Assembly (NCBI GenBank): GCA_964596345.1
Contig: CAZQSZ010000006.1
Coordinates: 310,001 to 374,000 of the forward strand
From: CADEDV01 sp964596345
GTDB lineage: Bacteria; Bacteroidota; Bacteroidia; Chitinophagales; Chitinophagaceae
Direction: 5' to 3'
Length of the DNA: 64,000 nt
Below, in pieces: positions 9,768-17,770 of the stretch (position 1 is the first letter of the stretch; the number at the start of each line of letters is the position of its first letter). Position numbers and translations under genes: made by a program. The notes beneath the pieces were generated by a model, which saw nothing but the letters and a program-made list of their open reading frames with translations, ran no database searches and was not told where the DNA came from.

Positions 9768-11522
9768 ATGAAGCTAGAAAAAAATAATAACTCCCCTTCA
9801 GGGGTTGGGGGCAAACTTCGCAGCCAGGATTGGTTTGGCAAAAAAAATAAAGACGGGATCATTTACCGCAGCTGGATGAAGAACCAGGGCATGCCAACTG
9901 ATATGTTTGATGGCCGGCCGGTGATTGGTATCTGCAATACATTCAGCGAACTGACGCCCTGCAATGCACACTTTAGGGAGCATGCAGAAATGGTGAAACG
10001 TGGTGTATTGGAAGCCGGTGGTTTTCCGTTGGAATTTCCCATCATGAGCCTGGGTGAGACCTTACTAAAGCCTACTGCCATGCTCTTCCGCAACCTGGCC
10101 AGTATGGATGCGGAAGAATCCATCCGTGGTAATCCTATTGATGGCGTTGTTCTATTAACAGGTTGTGATAAAACAACTCCTTCCACCGTGATGGGTGCTG
10201 CCAGTGTGGGTCTGCCAACCATTGTAGTACCCGGTGGACCCATGCTGAACGGACGATACAAAGGGCAAACGATCGGCAGCGGCACCCATGTGTGGAAATT
10301 TGATGAAGACATGAAGACCGGGAAGATGACACAGGAAGAATGTGAATTTGCAGAAAGTTGCATGAGCAGAAGTATCGGCCATTGTATGACCATGGGCACA
10401 GCTTCCACGATGGCCTGCATGGTTGAATCACTGGGATTAACATTAAGTGGTGCTTCAGCAATACCCGCCGCCGATAGCAGAAAGAAACAGATGGCCCAGT
10501 TAAGCGGCAGAAGAATTGTGGAAATGGTAAAAGAAAACCTGGCCATTGATAAAATACTGACAAGAGAAGCTTTTGAAAATGCCATCATGGTCAATGCAGC
10601 AGTGGGCGGCTCTTCCAATTTCATTATCCATCTTACCGCTATTGCTGGCAGAATTGGTGTTGACCTGAAGTTGGAAGACTTTGATACCATCGGAAGTAAG
10701 ATACCTTTACTGCTGAACCTGATGCCTTCGGGCAAATACCTGATGGAAGATTTTTATTACGCAGGCGGGTTACCTGTTATTTTAGATGAACTGAAGAATA
10801 AATTACATGCAAACGTTATTACCGTTACAGGGAAAAATCACCAGGAAAATATAAAAGGAAATACAGCATGCTATAATACGGATGTGATCGCTACCTATGA
10901 AAAACCACTGATACCTGAAGCAGGTTGCGTGGTATTGAAAGGCAACCTCGCACTGAATGGTGCCGTAATAAAACCCTCAGCCGCCACGCCAGCCCTGATG
11001 AAACATAAAGGCCGTGCGGTAGTGTTTGAAAGCATTGAAGATTATAATGCAAGGATTGATGACCCGGCACTGGATATTGATGAGACCTGCGTAATGGTAC
11101 TGAAATATGTAGGCCCTGTTGGTTACCCGGGTATGCCCGAAGTCGGCAATATGGCATTGCCAAAAAAAATACTGGAAAAAGGGATCAAGGATATGGTACG
11201 CATCAGCGATGGAAGAATGAGTGGCACTGCTTATGGCACTGCCGTCCTGCATGTATCACCTGAATCAGCAATCGGCGGCAATTTAGCACTGGTGCAAAAC
11301 GGTGATATAATCGAACTTAATGTAGCAGAACGAAAACTACAGCTACATGTCAGTGATGAAGAATTAGAAAAGAGAAGAGCAGCATGGATACACCCAAAAC
11401 CTGCTGCTGAAAGAGGTTATGTAAGCCTTTATATTAAGCATGTAATGGGTGCTGATAAAGGTGCTGATCTTGATTTTTTACAAGGAAGTTCTGGTTCTGT
11501 TGTTACAAGAGACTCACATTAA
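9768..11522 (+). CDS. IlvD/Edd-family pentonate dehydratase (xylonate/arabonate type)
   Basis: The protein has 584 residues and no signal peptide, so it is cytoplasmic. It belongs to the [2Fe-2S] sugar-acid dehydratases. The three cluster cysteines are C65 (LTPCN), C133 (TGCDKTTP) and C206 (GHCMTMGTAS), with the 68- and 73-residue spacing of Rhizobium L-arabinonate dehydratase. Motifs GGSSNFIIHL and DGRMSGTAYG are also present. It should convert D-xylonate and/or L-arabonate to the 2-keto-3-deoxy acid. Its context makes it a sugar-acid enzyme rather than the IlvD of branched-chain synthesis. The first 15 or so residues are encoded partly by a CCCC-TTCA-GGGG hairpin, described separately. The core family homology begins at KLRSQDWFG (about residue 16). 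Confidence 0.87.
   Translation: MKLEKNNNSPSGVGGKLRSQDWFGKKNKDGIIYRSWMKNQGMPTDMFDGRPVIGICNTFSELTPCNAHFREHAEMVKRGVLEAGGFPLEFPIMSLGETLLKPTAMLFRNLASMDAEESIRGNPIDGVVLLTGCDKTTPSTVMGAASVGLPTIVVPGGPMLNGRYKGQTIGSGTHVWKFDEDMKTGKMTQEECEFAESCMSRSIGHCMTMGTASTMACMVESLGLTLSGASAIPAADSRKKQMAQLSGRRIVEMVKENLAIDKILTREAFENAIMVNAAVGGSSNFIIHLTAIAGRIGVDLKLEDFDTIGSKIPLLLNLMPSGKYLMEDFYYAGGLPVILDELKNKLHANVITVTGKNHQENIKGNTACYNTDVIATYEKPLIPEAGCVVLKGNLALNGAVIKPSAATPALMKHKGRAVVFESIEDYNARIDDPALDIDETCVMVLKYVGPVGYPGMPEVGNMALPKKILEKGIKDMVRISDGRMSGTAYGTAVLHVSPESAIGGNLALVQNGDIIELNVAERKLQLHVSDEELEKRRAAWIHPKPAAERGYVSLYIKHVMGADKGADLDFLQGSSGSVVTRDSH
9791..9810 (+). repeat. REP-like hairpin inside the dehydratase N-terminus
   Basis: The bases CCCC-TTCA-GGGG followed by TTGGGG form a short G/C hairpin inside an A-rich start of the gene. 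They encode SPSGVGG, just before conserved family homology begins. The hairpin resembles the CACCCCTTCGGGGTTT elements found downstream of the transposase at 57022. Its derivation from a dispersed palindrome is inferred. Confidence 0.4.
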
Positions 11523-11543
11523 TTTACCTGAAATAAAAAAGGA

Positions 11544-12566
11544 ATGAAACCATTTTTATTGTTGCTGACTGTTATCACAGTTATTGCCTGTACCAACCCA
11601 GACACCAAAATAAGTGAGTCTATAAACAGCTATAAAACAATTGGTGCTATTGAAAGAATGGACCCATCACTGGATTCAGTGCTTGATAAAGATGCTATAG
11701 TTGAAATCATTGCAACCGGTTTTGAATGGAGCGAGGGGCCGTTATGGGTGGAATCACAAAAAATGTTGTTATTCTCCGATGTGCCGCGAGATACTGTTTA
11801 CAAATGGACAGAAGAAAAAGGTAAAGAAGTTTACCTTACCCCTTCCGGCTATACTGACAGTATTCCAAGAGGTGGTGAAATGGGTTCCAATGGATTGGCA
11901 CTTGACAAAGACGATCATCTTGTTTTGTGTCAATGCGGGAACCGGCAGATTGCAATCATGGATGCCCCGTTTGATAAGCCGGCACCAAATTATATTGGTC
12001 TTGCCAAACAATATAACGGAAAAAAATTCAACAGTCCTAACGATGTAGTTGTAAGTCGCGGAGGAGATATATTTTTTACAGATCCCCCGTATGGATTAGA
12101 AACCCAAAGTGATAATGATCCCAAAAAAGAAATGCCCTGGAACGGGGTTTATAAAGTAAAAACAAATGGAGAAGTGATCTTGCTGGTTGACAGTATTCCA
12201 AGACCTAATGGCATAGCTTTTCTTCCGGGTGAGAAACAATTGATCATTGCCTGTTCTGATCCGGCAAAACCAAACTGGTATATCTATGATGTGACCGGAG
12301 ATTCATTGACGAATGGTAAAATATTTTACAGCACTGCCGATCAAAGAAATGGAGTAAAGGGTTTACCGGATGGCTTAAAAGTAGACAGTAAAGGGATCAT
12401 TTTTGCCAGCGGCCCTGGTGGTATCTGGATATTTAACAGCGAAGCGAAGTTGCTGGGCAAAATAAAACTGGATGAAGCTGCCTCAAACGTGGCTCTGTCA
12501 ACGGATGAAAAAACCTTGTATGTAACTAATGATATGCAGGTACTGAGAATTAAACTAAGAAAATAG
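11544..12566 (+). CDS. SMP-30/gluconolactonase-family lactonase, lipoprotein
   Basis: The protein has 340 residues and begins with a lipoprotein signal (VIAC, lipid cysteine C16), so it is anchored outside the cytoplasm. The six-bladed propeller of the SMP-30 family is supported by the likely metal ligands E64 (WSEGPLW), N166 (SPNDVVV), N222 (PNGIAF) and D276 (LPDGLKVD). Family members hydrolyse sugar lactones. Its envelope location matches the Tat-exported oxidoreductase two genes upstream, so lactone formation and opening would take place in the same compartment. The exact lactone (xylono- or arabinono-) is inferred. It starts 21 bp after the dehydratase stop and ends 4 bp before the FAH gene. 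Confidence 0.85.
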   Translation: MKPFLLLLTVITVIACTNPDTKISESINSYKTIGAIERMDPSLDSVLDKDAIVEIIATGFEWSEGPLWVESQKMLLFSDVPRDTVYKWTEEKGKEVYLTPSGYTDSIPRGGEMGSNGLALDKDDHLVLCQCGNRQIAIMDAPFDKPAPNYIGLAKQYNGKKFNSPNDVVVSRGGDIFFTDPPYGLETQSDNDPKKEMPWNGVYKVKTNGEVILLVDSIPRPNGIAFLPGEKQLIIACSDPAKPNWYIYDVTGDSLTNGKIFYSTADQRNGVKGLPDGLKVDSKGIIFASGPGGIWIFNSEAKLLGKIKLDEAASNVALSTDEKTLYVTNDMQVLRIKLRK

Positions 12567-12570
12567 AAAG

Positions 12571-13407
12571 ATGAAAATCTACAAGCTTCGTTCAGGAATA
12601 GCCATTGACGACAACGGGCAATATTATGCTGCTGCTGTCAACGACTGGGATCATTTTATCAATGATGATCATATTCTCTCCAAACTAAACGAACTAATCC
12701 GTTCCGGGAAAGTGACTCCTATAACCAGTGTTGAGGAATCAGCAATAGTGGCTCCTGTTGGCAGCGGGCAGGAATTATGGGCTTGCGGGGTTACCTACCT
12801 CAGGAGTAAAGTGGGGCGGCAGGAAGAAAGTAAGGCCAGTGGCGGCGCCGATTTTTATGCCAAAGTATATGAAGCAGAACGACCAGAGGTGTTTTTTAAA
12901 GCCACTACCAATCGTATTGTTGGTCATCAGCAAAAAGTAAGGATCAGGAAAGACAGTACCTGGGATGTACCAGAACCAGAACTTACATTGCTGGTCACTT
13001 CATCAGGTAAAATTATTGGCTACACGATAGGAAACGATATGAGCAGCCGCAGTATTGAAGGAGAAAATCCCCTGTACCTGCCGCAGGCAAAAACATATGA
13101 TGCCTGTGCTTCAATCGGGCCCTGTATTTATATCACTGATCGGCCGTTGAATAAAAGCACTATCATTTCGATGGAGATCAGCAGGAACAGCCAGAAGGTC
13201 TTTGAAGGAATGGTGGCACTGGAACAAATGAAGAGAACCCCGGAAGAGTTAGTATCCTTTGTGTATCGTGAATGTTCCTTTCCACAAGGATGTTTGATCA
13301 TGACAGGCACCGGAATTGTACCCGGCAATGATTTCACATTAAAAAGCGGCGATGAAATCAAAATATCAATTGAAAATATAGGAACATTGATAAATGTTGT
13401 AGCATAG
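12571..13407 (+). CDS. FAH-family 2-keto-3-deoxy-pentonate dehydratase (probable)
   Basis: The protein has 278 residues and no signal peptide. The C-terminal two-thirds is a fumarylacetoacetate-hydrolase fold with metal-binding acids E135 and E137 in VPEPELT and D156 in GNDMSSR. In Caulobacter (XylX) and haloarchaea, FAH-family enzymes dehydrate 2-keto-3-deoxy-xylonate to 2-oxoglutarate semialdehyde. That reaction fits the preceding aldonate dehydratase. Other FAH members hydrolyse C-C bonds, so the assignment rests on context. The 2-oxoglutarate semialdehyde dehydrogenase that would finish the route is not in this window. Confidence 0.78.
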   Translation: MKIYKLRSGIAIDDNGQYYAAAVNDWDHFINDDHILSKLNELIRSGKVTPITSVEESAIVAPVGSGQELWACGVTYLRSKVGRQEESKASGGADFYAKVYEAERPEVFFKATTNRIVGHQQKVRIRKDSTWDVPEPELTLLVTSSGKIIGYTIGNDMSSRSIEGENPLYLPQAKTYDACASIGPCIYITDRPLNKSTIISMEISRNSQKVFEGMVALEQMKRTPEELVSFVYRECSFPQGCLIMTGTGIVPGNDFTLKSGDEIKISIENIGTLINVVA

Positions 13408-13430
13408 GGTCAGCAATAAAAATCAGTAGC

Positions 13431-14606
13431 ATGAAAAAAGGGGCGGGAAAATTATTCTTATTGATTACTGTTTGCTACTGCTTTGGCAGTTGTGCAGAAA
13501 TAAAGAGCATACCGAAGCCTGCAGAAAATTCTTCCGTATTAAAAGATGTTTATAAAAATGCTTTTCTATTGGGAACAGCCGTGAATGATGCAATCGTTTC
13601 AGGAACAGATAAAGCTTCACAGGATATTGTAGTCCGGCAGTTCAATAGCATAACGCTTGAAAATTCAATGAAAGCTGCCCTGGTAAATCCGGAACCCGGC
13701 ATTTTTAATTTTGCCCCCGCAGATGCATTTGTTGCATTTGGTGAGGCCCATAACATGTTTATCATTGGGCATACGCTGGTTTGGCACAACCAGGTACCTT
13801 CCTGGTTTTTTGTAAACGCAGGTGGAAAACCCAATACAAAAGAAGAACAAATTGAACGCCTCCGCAGTCACATTAAGGCTGTTGCAGGCCGGTATGCAGG
13901 AAGGGTGCATGCCTGGGATGTCGTAAACGAGGTGATTGATAACGATGGCAGCTACAGGCCTACCAGTTGGGTAAATGCAATTGGTAATGGCGATACACTG
14001 GTGAAATATGCATTCAAATTTGCCAGCGAGTTTGCGCCTAACACTGAATTATATTATAACGATTTCAATGCATGGCGGCCTGAAAAAAGAGATGGCATCG
14101 TTCGTATGGTAAAGATGCTGCAAAAAGAAGGCGTCCGTATTGATGGTGTAGGTATGCAGGGGCATTGGGGGCTTAATTATCCCAAAACAACCTATATTGA
14201 AACAGCTATAGATGCGTATGCAGCCTGTGGGGTTAAAGTAATGATTACAGAGCTGGATGTGGATGTTTTGCCTTTGACAAAAGAAGGACAGATCATTGGC
14301 CAGGGCATGAGTGATAAACAGTTTCAGCTGGAAGAGTTTAAAATATACTTTGATCCATACCCAAATGGATTACCCGACAGCATGCAAACTTTACTGGCAA
14401 AACGATATGAAGAGTTGTTCCATATCTTTTATACACGGAAAAATAAAATTGCAAGGGTGACATGCTGGGGTGTGCATGATGGAATGAGCTGGAAAAATGA
14501 TTACCCTATTCCCAACCGGACGAATTATCCTTTGCTTTGGGACAGGAGCAGGCAACCTAAGCAGGCTTTAGAAGCTGTACTAAATGTTCCCGGGCTACAG
14601 AAATAA
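13431..14606 (+). CDS. GH10 endo-beta-1,4-xylanase, lipoprotein
   Basis: The protein has 391 residues with a lipobox (FGSC, C21), so it is probably surface- or periplasm-anchored. The GH10 barrel shows WHNQVPSW (substrate-binding loop), the acid/base E167 in WDVVNEVID and the nucleophile E274 in MITELDVDV. The length is that of a single-domain xylanase without an added carbohydrate-binding module. This is the only endo-acting backbone enzyme in the window and is the strongest single pointer to xylan as the substrate of the locus. It lies between the FAH gene (23 bp) and the permease gene (26 bp). Confidence 0.94.
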   Translation: MKKGAGKLFLLITVCYCFGSCAEIKSIPKPAENSSVLKDVYKNAFLLGTAVNDAIVSGTDKASQDIVVRQFNSITLENSMKAALVNPEPGIFNFAPADAFVAFGEAHNMFIIGHTLVWHNQVPSWFFVNAGGKPNTKEEQIERLRSHIKAVAGRYAGRVHAWDVVNEVIDNDGSYRPTSWVNAIGNGDTLVKYAFKFASEFAPNTELYYNDFNAWRPEKRDGIVRMVKMLQKEGVRIDGVGMQGHWGLNYPKTTYIETAIDAYAACGVKVMITELDVDVLPLTKEGQIIGQGMSDKQFQLEEFKIYFDPYPNGLPDSMQTLLAKRYEELFHIFYTRKNKIARVTCWGVHDGMSWKNDYPIPNRTNYPLLWDRSRQPKQALEAVLNVPGLQK

Positions 14607-14632
14607 TGTAACCGCTGCATAATTAATATACC

Positions 14633-15943
14633 ATGGAGTTGCTTGTCATATTTTTTGCCATTTGCCTGCAAATATTCTTAACCTATAAAAAGGTGAGTCC
14701 CTTTTTATCATTACTCGTTGTGGCCATACTGGCCGGGCTTTTCCTGGGTATGGAGCCTATGCAGGTAATTAAATCCATCGAGAAAGGAGTGGGAAATACA
14801 TTGGGGGGATTGGCATTGATCATTTGCCTGGGTGCGGTACTTGGAAAAGTGCTGGAAGCTGGAGGAGCTGCCGAAAAAATTTCCACCACGCTGCTTGCTG
14901 CATTCGGTCAAAAAAATATTCAATGGGCCGTATTACTGACCGGCTTTTTGATCGGTATTCCTTTATATTATAATGCAGGCTTCGTCATACTGGTACCTTT
15001 AGTTTTTTCCATTGCCAGTAAAGCAAAACTACCCGTACTATATGTCGCGATACCAATGGCAGCTTCTTTATCAACGACCCATTGCTTCCTTCCACCCCAC
15101 CCCAGCCCGGCTTTTTTGGTCAATGCATTTAATGCTGACATGGGAAAAACGCTGATCTACGGGCTGATCATTACAATACCGGTAGTCATTATTGCCGGGC
15201 CATTCTTAGGCTGCCTGTTCAAAAAAACAGAAGTAACTATCAAATCATTTTTCTTATCAGCTGAAGAGAAAACTGAAAAAGAGCTGCCCGCTGCATTTCC
15301 AAGCTTTCTGATCGGTCTCTTACCGGTTTTATTGATAACTGTGGCTGTTTTAGCCGATAATTTCCTGCCGGATCAGTTACTTAAAAAAATACTGCTGTTT
15401 ATTGGTGATCCTACCATTGCTTTATTATTATCTGTATTCATCGCTATCTGGTACTTTGGCCTGAGAGCAGGGAAGAAAATGGAGACAGCTATGAAATGGC
15501 TGAACGATGCCATTGCTGGTATTGCGATGATCGTATTGATCATAACCGCAGGTGGCGTTTTTAAACAGGTGCTGCAGGATAGCGAAACAGATAAGTACAT
15601 TGCCTCATTTAGCAGTAAATGGCAAATGCCCCCGTTGATCTTTGCCTGGGTAATTACAGCGTTATTAAGGGTTGCTATCGGTTCTGCAACTGTAGCAGGC
15701 ATTACAGCAGCAGGTGTCGTAACCCCATTAGTAGCTACAGGTGCTGTGTCTCCTGAACTGATGGTACTGGCTGTAGGAACAGGCAGTGTTTTTGGCTCCC
15801 ATGTAAACGATTCCGGCTTTTGGATGTTCAAAGAATTTTTTAATCTCTCGCTAAAGCAAACCTTTCTTTCCTGGACGGTTATGGAAACCAGTATCTCTGT
15901 TTTAGGTTTACTGGGGGTCTTAGTGCTTGACTTGTTTGTATAA
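14633..15943 (+). CDS. GntP-family aldonate:H+ symporter
   Basis: The protein has 436 residues and is strongly hydrophobic with about a dozen predicted membrane helices. GntP hallmarks are visible: GVGNTLGGLALIICLGAVLGK near residue 50, the HCFLPPHPSPAFLV segment, and near the end the glycine-rich VAIGSATVAGITAAG and SVFGSHVNDSGFW. The family imports gluconate and similar sugar acids with protons. In this operon it would carry xylonate or arabonate made in the periplasm to the cytoplasmic dehydratase. It is the last gene of the + strand operon and converges on susD. Confidence 0.88.
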   Translation: MELLVIFFAICLQIFLTYKKVSPFLSLLVVAILAGLFLGMEPMQVIKSIEKGVGNTLGGLALIICLGAVLGKVLEAGGAAEKISTTLLAAFGQKNIQWAVLLTGFLIGIPLYYNAGFVILVPLVFSIASKAKLPVLYVAIPMAASLSTTHCFLPPHPSPAFLVNAFNADMGKTLIYGLIITIPVVIIAGPFLGCLFKKTEVTIKSFFLSAEEKTEKELPAAFPSFLIGLLPVLLITVAVLADNFLPDQLLKKILLFIGDPTIALLLSVFIAIWYFGLRAGKKMETAMKWLNDAIAGIAMIVLIITAGGVFKQVLQDSETDKYIASFSSKWQMPPLIFAWVITALLRVAIGSATVAGITAAGVVTPLVATGAVSPELMVLAVGTGSVFGSHVNDSGFWMFKEFFNLSLKQTFLSWTVMETSISVLGLLGVLVLDLFV

Positions 15944-15960
15944 TTTATTTCCACTGGATA

Positions 15961-15995
15961 AAATAAAAAAGCAGGCTGACTGGAAAGCCACCTGC
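15961..15995 (-). terminator. Terminator for the susC-susD unit
   Basis: On the minus strand GCAGG...CCTGC (15995 to 15971), with inner GGCT/AGCC pairing, is followed at once by TTTTTTATTTT. This fits an intrinsic terminator downstream of susD (16260-17735), placed just past the end of the convergent permease gene. Confidence 0.6.
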
Positions 15996-16191
15996 GTTGG
16001 TCTCGTTGACCGTTCACATGAGAAAACTGTTTTATGTCTTACATCCGGTAAATAACAGGATGCTGTTTGCTATATTAAAAATAGGAAGGAAGAGAATGGA
16101 AGATGAGAATGAATTACCGGGACATGAAATTTAAACTCCCTGGCAAAAGCTGTTACAGTATATCCTGCCGGTATACCGTTTATAAAAAGTT
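15996..16191. other. Convergent intergenic spacer between permease and susD
   Basis: This is the middle of the 316-bp gap between the convergent operons. Apart from the two flanking hairpins, I see no gene, repeat or conserved motif. Confidence 0.5.
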
Positions 16192-16227
16192 AAGGGGACT
16201 GCACTGCTTTGCAATCCCCTTGTTTTT
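16192..16227. terminator. Bidirectional terminator hairpin between permease and susD
   Basis: AAGGGGA pairs with TCCCCTT, and an inner TGCA/TGCA pairing extends the stem to about ten base pairs with one mismatch. On the + strand it runs into TTGTTTTT, and on the minus strand into AACTTTTTA. It could end transcription in both directions between the two convergent operons. Confidence 0.65.
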
Positions 16228-16259
16228 ACCAATGTAACCTCTGCTAAAAACTATCTTTA

Positions 16260-17735
16260 TTAATAACCTGTTGTTTGTTCCATCGCCGGGTTTGCCTGTA
16301 ACTCCGGTTGAGGTATTGGGAATACCCACTCCCGGGCATTGGAAGGAAGCGTACAGAAGCTCGTACAATTCGTAAGCCTGTTGATCAATCTTGTTGTTCT
16401 TTTCAGGTCAAGGAAACGATGACCTTCCCCCACCAGTTCTTTACGACGCTCCTGTTCGATCGCATCCTGCAGGGCAGCTCCTGCTAACACTTCCGGAACA
16501 TACCCGCTGATACGGGCAGCTCTTAATGTATTCAGATCAGCAAGTCCTGTTGCTTCATTAGCCCCGCCCATTCTTGCATATGCTTCTGCTCTTATTAAAT
16601 ACATTTCACCAGTTCTGAAGGCTTTGAAATTTACAATACCATCAGGCCTGGAAAGATTGGCCTGCTTTGCATCATATTTTATCAATACTGTTCTTGCTGC
16701 ACCCGTATTCCTGTTCACACCCCGTTGCAGGCTGCGGAAATAACTGGTATAGCGGATATCATTTACCTGGTCATATAAACTCAGCAGGTTAGTGGTGGGG
16801 CGGTATTCGGCCCTGTTACCAGCCGAATAAAACATCAGGCTGCCCAGGTCACTATCCAATGATTCAAATTTTACAGACCAGATAACTTCTGCTGTTGAAG
16901 CATCGATCCACAGATTAGGGAAATTAGCACGGCTGGAAAGAGGCCTTGCATTGATCACCAGCGTTGAATACTTCACAGCACTATCTAGTGAACCTGCAGT
17001 TAAATACATCCTTGCTAAAACAGCATTCACCACCATATCATCCACGTAGGCCCTGTCAGCAGCACCTGTTCCGCTTCCCTGTATCGGCTTGTCCATATCC
17101 TGCATCAGTTGCTTTGCCGCTTTCAGATCGGCTTCGATCCTGTCGTATGATTCTTTTACAGAAAGCCTGGCTGGCTTTTGCTCCACATCAAATTTGTCAA
17201 CATAAGCGATGCCCCTTGCCGTTGAGTTCCTGGTTTCTGCTTCTCCAAAATAACGGAGCAGGTCAAAATGCAGCATCGCTCTAAGTGCCATAGCTTGTGC
17301 CTTAATACGGTTAACAGCACCGGGATTAGTAGTAGCCAGTTTATCGATTCCTCTTAGTGTTACATTTGCCTGCCGGATAATACCATACATATCCAGCCAC
17401 ATATCGGCAATACTTGCATCATCAGCAGTATAGGTCCAGCGGGAGAAATCCTGGAAATTACCCAGTGATTCCGGGCCTTCATAAAAATTATCACTCATAA
17501 TATCCGGCAATCCTACTAATGCATTAGCGCCTGCATTAAAAGTTCCGTAATAACCATCCTGTAATAATTTAGAGTAGGTGCCACTCAACGCCAGTTCATA
17601 ATCCCTGACCGTATTAAAGAACCCGGCTCCATCCTGCGAATGGGTGGGATCAAGTTCAATCGCTTTTGAGCAGGAACTGAGCCAGCCAGTTATCATCACC
17701 GCAAATACCAGGTATATTAATTTTATTTTTTTCAT
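16260..17735 (-). CDS. SusD/RagB-family glycan-binding lipoprotein (pair 1)
   Basis: The protein has 491 residues with a lipobox in GWLSSCSK. It shows the TPR-rich SusD/RagB architecture, with a C-terminal RRKELVGEGHRFLDLKR segment and a terminal EWVFPIPQPELQANP, both typical of the family. SusD proteins sit on the cell surface and close over the SusC pore, delivering oligosaccharides. The gene follows its susC partner by 35 bp. The ligand is inferred to be xylo- or arabinoxylo-oligosaccharide from the facing enzyme operon. Confidence 0.9.
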   Translation of the reverse strand: MKKIKLIYLVFAVMITGWLSSCSKAIELDPTHSQDGAGFFNTVRDYELALSGTYSKLLQDGYYGTFNAGANALVGLPDIMSDNFYEGPESLGNFQDFSRWTYTADDASIADMWLDMYGIIRQANVTLRGIDKLATTNPGAVNRIKAQAMALRAMLHFDLLRYFGEAETRNSTARGIAYVDKFDVEQKPARLSVKESYDRIEADLKAAKQLMQDMDKPIQGSGTGAADRAYVDDMVVNAVLARMYLTAGSLDSAVKYSTLVINARPLSSRANFPNLWIDASTAEVIWSVKFESLDSDLGSLMFYSAGNRAEYRPTTNLLSLYDQVNDIRYTSYFRSLQRGVNRNTGAARTVLIKYDAKQANLSRPDGIVNFKAFRTGEMYLIRAEAYARMGGANEATGLADLNTLRAARISGYVPEVLAGAALQDAIEQERRKELVGEGHRFLDLKRTTRLINRLTNCTSFCTLPSNAREWVFPIPQPELQANPAMEQTTGY

Positions 17736-17770
17736 TGTATTAATATTTAATGTTAGCAGGCAGGTTTTCT

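Noticed and set aside
9863..10735. 290-codon open frame on the minus strand
   Set aside because: It is antisense to the well-conserved dehydratase gene, has no recognisable domain, and follows the codon pattern of the real gene.
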